A stretch of DNA of 13,547 nucleotides from Thiotrichaceae bacterium (GTDB lineage: Bacteria; Pseudomonadota; Gammaproteobacteria; Thiotrichales; Thiotrichaceae), in contig JALVDQ010000122.1 of the NCBI GenBank assembly GCA_027008885.1, positions 1 to 13,547 of the forward strand, written 5' to 3'. The translations under genes were made by a program, and so were the position numbers. Positions 5,779 through 13,547 of the stretch are shown one piece after another (within the stretch, counting starts at the first letter, position 1; each line of letters begins with the position of its first letter). Under the pieces are notes generated by a model, which was not told the origin of the DNA, ran no database searches, and worked only from the letters and a program-made list of their open reading frames with translations.

Positions 5779-6990
5779 TTAGTTATAGTGATTTTTTACA
5801 TAGGTTTCTACAATCTTCTGGAACTCCTCAGCAATATTATCCCCTTTCAGAGTGACTGTTTTTTCTCCATTTTCATAAACGGGGGCAACTGGTGATTCTC
5901 CGCTTCCGGGCAGACTGATGCCGATATTCGCCTGTTTGCTTTCACCAGGTCCATTTACGACGCAGCCCATAACCGCAACAGACATTTCTTCGACGCCGGG
6001 GAAGCGGCTTTTCCAGACGGGCATTTGCTCTGATAAATAGGCTTCAATGTCCTGTGCCAGGCGTTGAAAATAATCGCTGGTGGTGCGCCCACAGCCCGGA
6101 CAGGCAACAACCTGCGGAGTAAAAGAGCGAAATCCCATGGTTTGCAGTATCTGTTGCGCAACAATTACTTCCTTTGCGCGTGGCGCACCAGGTTCGGGAG
6201 TCAGCGAGATGCGAATCGTGTCTCCTATTCCCTGCTGCAATAACACCGCGAGCGCCGCCGTTGAGGAAACAATTCCCTTGCTGCCCATGCCTGCTTCGGT
6301 TAACCCCAGATGCAGTGCGTAATCACATTTGTCGGCAAGGTCGATATACGTTTTGATTAAATCCTGAACACCGCTTAGCTTGCAGGAGATAATGATTTTA
6401 TTTGCAGGCAAACCCAGTTCTTCGGCTTTCGCGGCACTCCCCAGTGCGGATTCAATCAGCGCGTCATGTTGTACTTCTGCCAGTTCTCTGGGGGTGTCAA
6501 GCTGGCTGTTTTCATCCAGCATCCTTGCCAGTAATTTTTGATCCAGAGAACCCCAGTTGACACCGATGCGCACTGCCTTGTTATGCTTTACCGCAATCTC
6601 TATCATCTGCGCAAACTGCTCATCCCCACTTTTGCCCTTGCCAACATTACCCGGATTAATGCGGTATTTGTCCAGTGCTTCGGCACATTCGGGTACAGCA
6701 CTTAATAATTTATGCCCGTTAAAGTGAAAATCTCCCACTAGCGGTACAAAACATCCCATTTTATCCAAACGTTGACGTATTTCCGGCACGGCTTCCGCTG
6801 CTTTCATGGTATTTACGGTAATGCGTACCAGTTCTGAGCCTGCTTTTGCCAGTTCTGCAACCTGCTGGACAGTGCGTAGCACATCTTCTGTGTCGGTATT
6901 GGTCATTGACTGCACCACAACAGGCGCATCACCACCAACGGCAACTTTTCCTACCTGGACTTTGAGCGTTTTTTTACGGTTTTTTTTCAT
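5779..6990 (-). CDS. ispG: IspG, 4-hydroxy-3-methylbut-2-enyl diphosphate synthase
   Basis: IspG (GcpE) carries out the penultimate step of the MEP isoprenoid pathway, reductively opening 2-C-methyl-erythritol 2,4-cyclodiphosphate to HMBPP. The 403 residues contain an N-terminal TIM-barrel domain ([12 protein letters not shown] at 26-37, VGDFHFN at 85-91, [10 protein letters not shown] at 111-120, GVNWGS at 143-148, LHLGLTEAG at 226-234). The C-terminal domain carries the [4Fe-4S] ligands: CPGCGRTT (C297, C300) and [10 protein letters not shown] (C343, E350). All ligands are present, so the enzyme should be active. It is about 30 residues longer than the E. coli enzyme, partly in the C-terminal domain. 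It lies 8 bases after the folK stop. No clear Shine-Dalgarno sequence is seen, and the basic start [11 protein letters not shown] fits the family. Confidence 0.97.
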   Translation of the reverse strand: MKKNRKKTLKVQVGKVAVGGDAPVVVQSMTNTDTEDVLRTVQQVAELAKAGSELVRITVNTMKAAEAVPEIRQRLDKMGCFVPLVGDFHFNGHKLLSAVPECAEALDKYRINPGNVGKGKSGDEQFAQMIEIAVKHNKAVRIGVNWGSLDQKLLARMLDENSQLDTPRELAEVQHDALIESALGSAAKAEELGLPANKIIISCKLSGVQDLIKTYIDLADKCDYALHLGLTEAGMGSKGIVSSTAALAVLLQQGIGDTIRISLTPEPGAPRAKEVIVAQQILQTMGFRSFTPQVVACPGCGRTTSDYFQRLAQDIEAYLSEQMPVWKSRFPGVEEMSVAVMGCVVNGPGESKQANIGISLPGSGESPVAPVYENGEKTVTLKGDNIAEEFQKIVETYVKNHYN

Positions 6991-6998
6991 GGTATTTT

Positions 6999-7502
6999 TT
7001 ATGGCTTTGTCTTGAACTTTGGGAATTGTTTTACTTCGCTTAGGATACTTTTGTCCAGCTTTAACTGTTCTGCAAGCTGCGCGATTGTTTTTTTCTCTAC
7101 TGGATGAAGCACATCTGCTGCAATCTCGGCAAGAGGATACAAAACAAAAGGAAATTTCAGTATTTCAGCCCTGGGAACATCAATTTCTGGCTGCAATACC
7201 GAATCACCGAACAAGAGTACATCAATATCCAGGGTGCGCGAAATGAATTTTTTATCATCGCGTTTTCGGGCATGTCTGTCTTCAAGCTTTTTCAGGTAGG
7301 CTTTCAGCTGTTTATAATCCAGATCGGTATCCAGACCTGCCGACAAATTAATGAATGGATCACCATCGAAACCAAATGCCGGGCTTTCATAAGCTTTGGA
7401 GAAAATAATCCCGGGAAAATCCAGCACCAGTTGATCGACACAAGACTGAATATTCTTGTGTCGGTCAATATTGCTGCCAATATCCAGATAAACTCTTGTC
7501 AT
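6999..7502 (-). CDS. folK: FolK, 6-hydroxymethyl-7,8-dihydropterin pyrophosphokinase
   Basis: This 167-residue enzyme transfers diphosphate from ATP to 6-hydroxymethyl-7,8-dihydropterin, just before dihydropteroate synthesis. The start [14 protein letters not shown] (5-18) matches the HPPK pattern of G-S/N followed by the first helix, and the signature [14 protein letters not shown] (87-100) carries the two magnesium-binding aspartates (D92, D94). ESPAFGF and PFINLSAGL match the substrate-binding strands. Its ATG overlaps the folB stop by one base (TGATG), so translation is probably coupled. FolB makes the substrate that FolK uses, which supports both assignments. It is of usual length for the family. 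Confidence 0.95.
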   Translation of the reverse strand: MTRVYLDIGSNIDRHKNIQSCVDQLVLDFPGIIFSKAYESPAFGFDGDPFINLSAGLDTDLDYKQLKAYLKKLEDRHARKRDDKKFISRTLDIDVLLFGDSVLQPEIDVPRAEILKFPFVLYPLAEIAADVLHPVEKKTIAQLAEQLKLDKSILSEVKQFPKFKTKP

Positions 7503-7861
7503 CAGGTGACTTCCCGTGTGCGCTCAATACTTACCCCTACTTCCTGAGAACCGGTCACTGCCATAGGTTTGCCAAGGGTTACGCGAATCCAGGGAATATT
7601 CATTTTTTCCAGCAATAATTCAGCGATATGCTCAGCCAGTGCTTCAACCAGCTTAAATTTACTTTTGGCGACCATTGACTTGACCAGATTGGCTGCTTCC
7701 TTGTAATTCAGGGTATCCCTAATATCATCAGAGTGTGCGGCAGGTCGGTTATCCCAGCCCATTTCAAGATTGACAGAAATCTGCTGGTGTATGCGTTGCT
7801 CCCATTCATAAATGCCGATAACAGCGTTTATTCTAAGATCACGAATATAAACAATATCCAT
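7502..7861 (-). CDS. folB: FolB, dihydroneopterin aldolase
   Basis: FolB cleaves 7,8-dihydroneopterin to 6-hydroxymethyl-7,8-dihydropterin and glycolaldehyde in folate synthesis. The 119 residues match the E. coli enzyme nearly end to end: MDIVYIRDLRINAVIGIYEW, EMGWDNRPAAHSDDI and LNYKEAANLV. The probable active-site residues are kept: E21 in EWEQ, Y53, E73 in LVEALAE and K98 in LGKPMAV. The start is supported by AGGA (7872-7869 on the minus strand) seven bases before the ATG. It is the first gene of the folB-folK-ispG-trmJ operon, and the promoter should lie in the 158-base spacer shared with the divergent DoxX gene. Confidence 0.96.
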   Translation of the reverse strand: MDIVYIRDLRINAVIGIYEWEQRIHQQISVNLEMGWDNRPAAHSDDIRDTLNYKEAANLVKSMVAKSKFKLVEALAEHIAELLLEKMNIPWIRVTLGKPMAVTGSQEVGVSIERTREVT

Positions 7862-8019
7862 TATTTTTTCCTAAATTTAACAGGTTCTTTTAAGAATACC
7901 TAAAGAAGAAACAAAAGTATCCATGAAATCTATCTAATCTATCTGCTTTTCTGACAAGCTATTCTGCATCTATTTTCATAAAGATAGCGTATTGAGCACA
8001 AATGAAGGAGAGATAATAA
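7862..8019. promoter_or_regulatory. Divergent promoter region, folB operon / DoxX gene
   Basis: This spacer of 158 bases must hold promoters in both directions. On the minus strand TTGTCA (complement of 7952-7957) resembles a -35 box, but no good -10 hexamer stands at standard spacing. A 9-base near-repeat, ATCTATCTA then ATCTATCTG, covers 7928-7945. An imperfect dyad, AGGTTCTT...AAGAATACCT, covers about 7881-7902. On the plus strand AAGGAG (8005-8010) is the DoxX ribosome site. Confidence 0.45.
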
Positions 8020-8478
8020 ATGAAAAAGTTTCTATCAGGTTTTTTAATGGGTGATTGTACACCCGCCAATTTTGTTTTAAAGCCGTTGTTATTGCTTGGT
8101 TTTCGGCTTTACCTGGCAAAGGTTTTTTTGTTTTCAGGGCTGAATAAAATACAATCATGGTCACAAACATTAAGCCTCTTTGCAGATGATTACAAAGTTC
8201 CACTTCTGCCACCAGAAGTCGCTGCCTATATGGCAACCACAGCCGAGTTGCTTTTATCCGTATTATTAATCCTGGGTCTGTTTGCGCGCCCTGCCGCACT
8301 GGGTTTGTTTATACTCAATGCAGTAGCCGCCTATTCACTGGCACATTCTGACTTTGCTTCCCTTGTAGGTCACTGGCAACATATCCTCTGGGGAACCATG
8401 CTGGCGGTTCTTTTTGCCTTTGGACCAGGCAATTTGTCTATTGACAAGTGGTTAAGTGATAAATGGGAAAATGGCTAA
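8020..8478 (+). CDS. DoxX-family inner-membrane protein
   Basis: A 152-residue membrane protein with four likely transmembrane segments, at about 23-43, 66-88, 90-108 and 118-136. LYLAKVFLFSGLNKIQSW (30-47) and TAELLLSVLLILGLFARPAALGL (74-96) match the DoxX family. Family members are small quinone- or redox-linked membrane proteins, some related to the thiosulfate:quinone oxidoreductase subunit, others found in copper or redox stress operons; the role here is open. The start has a strong ribosome site, AAGGAG at 8005-8010. The gene is divergent from folB and is followed by 347 bases without a gene, so it is probably transcribed alone. None of the partners sometimes seen with DoxX (DUF692 or DUF2063 proteins) is next to it. 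Confidence 0.88.
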   Translation: MKKFLSGFLMGDCTPANFVLKPLLLLGFRLYLAKVFLFSGLNKIQSWSQTLSLFADDYKVPLLPPEVAAYMATTAELLLSVLLILGLFARPAALGLFILNAVAAYSLAHSDFASLVGHWQHILWGTMLAVLFAFGPGNLSIDKWLSDKWENG

Positions 8479-8825
8479 ACAGGGGTCTGTCCGAGGAAAT
8501 TTAAATCCTGAAACTTGAATATAAAATAGATAAACACCATCAAGTCCACCATTTTTCCATACGATTATATTTAATTCAGTTTTCTTGTTGGGCTATAAAA
8601 ACTAAAAACTGCCATCTTAAATCTATATCACTTAGTGCGCTATGACATAACATGAAACAGATCATGACTAAGAAATGCTCAAGTTAGGTGAAAAATATTC
8701 CAGAAGCTGAACTATCTAAAGCAGTTGTAATCGAAGCTTTCATATGAGGGGCTAGACTCGATACTTTACTTATTAAAAGAGTATTAGTTTAGTTCGTGGT
8801 TTAAATCGCCGTAGCTAGATAAGCG
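8479..8825. other. 347-base AT-rich gene-free spacer
   Basis: No gene of convincing length is seen on either strand. It should contain the promoter of the downstream DUF3616 operon, but no clear -35/-10 pair can be named. A short plus-strand frame at about 8690-8748 (KNIPEAELSKAVV) looks protein-like but has a stop just before it and after 19 codons, so it is at most a gene relic. AGGAAATTTAAATCCT (about 8496-8511), just after the DoxX stop, is an imperfect dyad without a T-run. Confidence 0.5.
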
Positions 8826-9812
8826 ATGCAGCATATGAAAAAACTGATAGTTACATTTATAGCGTTAATCATAATAGGTATTGGTCTCATTATAACACTC
8901 TATAATCCGCCTCAAACGAAAGCGGATAATAAAAAAATAATGTCTGCTTTCGATGGAATCTACGAGGCTTCTGGTGCAGAGCAGCTTTCAGATGGGCGTG
9001 TTGTGATTATTGAAGATGAGAAATCAAGCGCAATTAAAAACATACTCACATTTGAATCAAGCAATAGGGTTGTGGTTAATCAGCTTGTTCCTGATCAAAG
9101 TAAAATAAAAACTAAAATTGTACTGAATGATCTTGAGGGTATTGCGATAGACGCTAATGATTATCTTTATGTAATCACCTCTCACTCTCGAAGCGCTAAA
9201 GGGAAAACTAAGAATAATCGGAGTTTGCTTGCTCGCTTTTCTGTTAAAAACAATTCAATTTCTGATTATAAAGAAGTATCCATTAAAGATAGTTTACATC
9301 AGTTTATAAACCGCAGGATGGGGATAAATGCAATCAATATCGAAGGACTAAGCTTTAATGATAAAAAAGATAAATTACTCATTGGTTTGCGGGAACCAGT
9401 AGTTAAAGGAAAATCACTGATACTTTATCTCGATAACCCTTATGAAATCTTTGATGAGCAAGATGCAGAGCTTGAGTTTTCTAATCAAATCGTACAACTG
9501 GATCTAGGAGGCGGTGGCATTCGATCCTTATACTATGACAAAAAAATTGGCGGTTATTTAATCGTTAATGAGATCAAAAACCGCAGAGGACAATTACGCT
9601 CAAAAGTGTGGCTCTGGAGCGGTGTGCCGGAAGATGAAGCGCATATGCTTATTATTCCGGGAATGGAAAATATTAAAAATATTGAAGGCATTACTTCAAT
9701 TAAACTCAAAGACAAGGATCGTATTTTAATTGTAGCCGATGATGGACAAAAAAGATCATTAAAGGGGTCTCATTTTGCCATTATCAAATATAGTGATCTT
9801 ATCATTGAGTAG
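8826..9812 (+). CDS. Membrane-anchored DUF3616 beta-propeller-like protein
   Basis: A 328-residue protein with an N-terminal hydrophobic segment (about 7-26, after MKK), acting as an uncleaved anchor or signal peptide, so the rest should be periplasmic. Residues about 43-328 match DUF3616: LSDGRVVIIEDE (54-65), DLEGIAIDANDYLYVITSHSR (102-122), IEGLSFN (172-178), LLIGLREPVVKGKSL (184-198), LDLGGGGIRSL (225-235), IVNEIKNRRG and VWLWSG (261-266). These regular strand blocks suggest a beta-propeller-like fold; the ligand is unknown. The domain is clearly homologous to the C-terminal half of the next gene's product, so the pair probably arose by duplication. The next gene starts 15 bases downstream. 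ATG at 8835 (M4) is an equally possible start; neither has a good ribosome site. AT-rich codon use suggests acquired DNA. Confidence 0.85.
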   Translation: MQHMKKLIVTFIALIIIGIGLIITLYNPPQTKADNKKIMSAFDGIYEASGAEQLSDGRVVIIEDEKSSAIKNILTFESSNRVVVNQLVPDQSKIKTKIVLNDLEGIAIDANDYLYVITSHSRSAKGKTKNNRSLLARFSVKNNSISDYKEVSIKDSLHQFINRRMGINAINIEGLSFNDKKDKLLIGLREPVVKGKSLILYLDNPYEIFDEQDAELEFSNQIVQLDLGGGGIRSLYYDKKIGGYLIVNEIKNRRGQLRSKVWLWSGVPEDEAHMLIIPGMENIKNIEGITSIKLKDKDRILIVADDGQKRSLKGSHFAIIKYSDLIIE

Positions 9813-9816
9813 TTAT

Positions 9817-9820
9817 GGAG
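9817..9820 (+). promoter_or_regulatory. Ribosome binding site supporting a GTG start
   Basis: GGAG at 9817-9820, followed by AGAGAAA, lies seven bases before GTG at 9828. The ATG at 9815 runs into a stop after seven codons, so the GTG start is favoured. Confidence 0.6.
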
Positions 9821-9827
9821 AGAGAAA

Positions 9828-11456
9828 GTGAAATCTAACTACAGTGAGAAAAAACTGACTCCCAGGAATAAGATGAATAGCGATAATAACAGTCTATTTT
9901 TTCAAATTAAAAATAAAGAACTAAACGAAAAATCTAAAAAAAGTGAAAATACATCCCAAAAGAAAAAAGGGAAAAATAAACCCTCATTTGGTTCAGTCAA
10001 AGGTATTGAGACCATGTTTAGGTCTGCTTATCGCGCCCAGCTGGATTTAATTTCTATTGGCGCGATGAAAGCAAATATTATGATAACTATTAATGGTACT
10101 TTAGCAACGGTACTAATGATTTCAGGCGCTTTTATTTATGCCAAAGACCCGGTTTATCTAATCCCTGCCTTTGTGTTTTTAATAACCGCCACAGTCTCGA
10201 TTTTTTTCTCTATTCAAGCAGCATCACCAAGGTATTTTGGAAAGGACAAAGACCGGATTACTAACCCTACTGTTGATGATTTCCGCAAGGGTAATATCAG
10301 CTTTTTAAATTCAGAGCAATATGCTGACTTATCCAAAGAAGATTATGTTGAGGGTATGCGTCACACCTTGCAAGACCCGGAAAAAGTGTATGTTGGTATG
10401 ATTGAGTATCTGCATCACCTTGGTTTGATAGCAAACTGGAATTTCAAGCAATTAAAATTATCATACTTTGTTTTTCGCACAGGTATTGTTTTTGGCATTA
10501 TCATGCTAATAGCTGTTCAGCTCATTACTCATATTATGCCCCTGATAGACATACCAGATACAATACATGCACCTATTATCAGTAATCAGCGAGAAAAATT
10601 TAATGAAATTTATCAAACTTCCGGGATAGGAACATTACCCGACGGGCGAGTGCTTGTTATTCGAGGAGAAGATAAACGTGCCTTGAGTATCATAGAAGTA
10701 CAGTCAGATGGTTCAGTGGTAGAGGATGAAATATTGGATACCGTTTTGCTAGGTGCTTTCAATGTTCGTCTGGAAGATCTTGAAGCACTTACCATTGACA
10801 AACAGGGAACAGTTTATGCAATAACCTCTTTTAGACGGACTAAACGGGGGCGACGTATACAGGCAAGAGAGCGCCTGATTCAGTTTAAAGTGGATAAAAA
10901 CCGGATTGTAGAACCAAAAGTTTACCACGGTCTTGGTGATTTTATTGCAGCTAGTGGATTAAACAAATCCGGCAAAAATATAGCGATTGAAGGTTTAACC
11001 TTTGATGCAAGGGAGCAGCATCTTCTGCTTGCCTTTAGTCAGCCCCTTTCTGATGGTAAAGCCATCATCATGACAATTGAAAATCCACGTGAGATATTTT
11101 CCAGTAGTAATGCAGCAATTAAAGTATCTAAAACATCAGATTTATTAGACCTTGGTGGTGCTGGAATTTTGGCAATTACCTATGATCCCTATTTAAAGGG
11201 TTACCTCATTTCCAGCCAGCCCATTAAGGCAAATCATGAGAGCCATTCAAGCCTTTGGTTTTGGGATGGTCAATCAACAAGTAAACCTCGCAGAGCGATG
11301 CTACCCGCTATTGTAGAACTAAAAAATGTTGAAGGAATGACACCTGTTAAAGTCAACGGTGAGAATTTCTTGATGCTAATCAGTGGTGATGGCAATAAAA
11401 AACAAAAAAAACCAGCGCATTATATGTTGCTTCAATATAATCAACTTATTTTTTAG
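9828..11456 (+). CDS. Pycsar-effector-like (PycTM/DUF5706) membrane domain fused to DUF3616
   Basis: This 542-residue protein has three parts. Residues 1-56 are lysine-rich and probably disordered. Residues about 60-240 match PycTM/DUF5706 Pycsar effector proteins: RSAYRAQLDLISIGAMKAN (65-83), TM1 (84-104), TM2 (108-131), SPRYF (133-137), then the cytosolic block FLNSEQYADLSKEDYVEGM (159-177) and EYLHHLGLIANWNFKQLK (193-210), and TM3 (212-237). Residues about 257-542 are a DUF3616 domain homologous to the upstream protein: PDGRVLVIRGED (271-282), DLEALTID (317-324), IEGLTFD (387-393), LDLGGAGILAI (440-450) and LWFWDG (476-481). With a positive N-terminus inside, three membrane passes put the DUF3616 domain outside the cytoplasm. 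PycTM proteins normally respond to cyclic UMP or CMP and damage the membrane during phage defence; here no cyclase is adjacent, so a signalling or defence role is inference. Confidence 0.85.
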   Translation: MKSNYSEKKLTPRNKMNSDNNSLFFQIKNKELNEKSKKSENTSQKKKGKNKPSFGSVKGIETMFRSAYRAQLDLISIGAMKANIMITINGTLATVLMISGAFIYAKDPVYLIPAFVFLITATVSIFFSIQAASPRYFGKDKDRITNPTVDDFRKGNISFLNSEQYADLSKEDYVEGMRHTLQDPEKVYVGMIEYLHHLGLIANWNFKQLKLSYFVFRTGIVFGIIMLIAVQLITHIMPLIDIPDTIHAPIISNQREKFNEIYQTSGIGTLPDGRVLVIRGEDKRALSIIEVQSDGSVVEDEILDTVLLGAFNVRLEDLEALTIDKQGTVYAITSFRRTKRGRRIQARERLIQFKVDKNRIVEPKVYHGLGDFIAASGLNKSGKNIAIEGLTFDAREQHLLLAFSQPLSDGKAIIMTIENPREIFSSSNAAIKVSKTSDLLDLGGAGILAITYDPYLKGYLISSQPIKANHESHSSLWFWDGQSTSKPRRAMLPAIVELKNVEGMTPVKVNGENFLMLISGDGNKKQKKPAHYMLLQYNQLIF

Positions 11457-11706
11457 CGATAAGAACTTGAACTCACCAGATATTATAAAAGCCTAACAAA
11501 TTGCTCAAAGGTGTTAGAATAAAAACAGAAACTACCCGTACAATTCGTGCAAGCAAAGGTATCGCTATGACAATATCAAGACTTGATTTGCGTTTGGATC
11601 AGGAAATCAAAACTAAAGCCGAGAAGCTTCCCATGGAGCAACTTGAGCATTTATTTGCTTAGATGAAGGCATGGATAGCTATAAAAAGGGGCATGATTAC
11701 AGATCC
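11457..11706. other. Spacer after the DUF3616 operon
   Basis: Holds the antitoxin relic at 11567-11662. CTAACA and TGTTAG (about 11492-11517) can form a 6-bp stem with a 13-base loop followed by AATAAAAA, a weak candidate terminator for the operon. The ligA gene ends convergently at 11707; no strong terminator is seen for it. Confidence 0.4.
11567..11662 (+). pseudogene. Relic of a DUF1778 (TacA-like) antitoxin gene
   Basis: A 31-codon frame starts with ATG, seven bases after an intact ribosome site (AAAGG, 11555-11559). Its first 20 residues, MTISRLDLRLDQEIKTKAEK, match the N-terminal strand and first helix of DUF1778 ribbon-helix-helix antitoxins, which are usually about 90 residues long and paired with a GNAT acetyltransferase toxin. 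After residue 20 the sequence turns into LPMEQLEHLFA and stops, so most of the gene is deleted and joined to unrelated sequence. No GNAT toxin is near. It may still make a short peptide, but a dimerising repressor is unlikely. Confidence 0.6.

Positions 11707-13547
<1,841 letters not shown>

Noticed and set aside
7104..7547. Plus-strand 147-codon frame opposite folK
   Set aside because: It lies entirely antisense to folK and folB, both clearly identified, and has no ribosome site or recognisable domain.
8690..8748. Short frame reading KNIPEAELSKAVV
   Set aside because: Only 19 codons between stops with a possible GTG start; protein-like but too short to name even as a relic.
9828..11456. A complete Pycsar defence operon
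   Set aside because: Only an effector-like domain is present; no PycC-type nucleotide cyclase is found anywhere in the window, so the classical system cannot be claimed.

Overview
This 13.5 kb window looks like gammaproteobacterial chromosome. The evidence is the FolB, FolK, IspG, TrmJ and LigA sequences, which resemble the enterobacterial proteins in length and motif spacing, and a REP-like palindrome of the GTAGCCCGTATGAAGC type. The genus cannot be fixed from the sequence. The DNA is moderately AT-rich, and the accessory genes are visibly more AT-rich than the housekeeping genes.

Left part (1-5046), accessory. A possible 3' end of an upstream gene comes first, then a REP-like palindrome, an orphan ribbon-helix-helix protein and a LysR-type regulator, all on the plus strand. 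Converging on these from the minus strand are an exported cysteine-containing SH3-like protein, a V4R-domain protein and an AAA/DUF4143 ATPase. The ATPase start is preceded by a perfect 19-bp inverted repeat. The gene-free stretch 4632-5046 also holds an imperfect long hairpin, a second REP-like palindrome, a heptanucleotide tandem repeat and a second copy of a 21-bp motif seen at 75-95.

Middle part (5047-7861), housekeeping operon on the minus strand, in transcription order folB, folK, ispG, trmJ. The genes are nearly or actually overlapping. They combine two consecutive folate-pathway steps, the iron-sulfur enzyme of the MEP isoprenoid pathway and a tRNA 2'-O-methyltransferase. A DoxX-like membrane protein is divergent from this operon.

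Right part. A two-gene plus-strand operon (8826-11456) is the most interesting feature. The first gene encodes an N-terminally anchored DUF3616 beta-propeller-like protein. The second encodes a fusion of a Pycsar-effector-like membrane domain (PycTM/DUF5706 type) to a second, homologous DUF3616 domain. No nucleotide cyclase is encoded in the window, and predicted topology puts both DUF3616 domains outside the cytoplasm. This suggests an undescribed membrane sensor/effector pair, possibly for envelope sensing or defence. Downstream are a relic of a DUF1778-type antitoxin gene and, on the minus strand, ligA, whose 5' end runs off the window.
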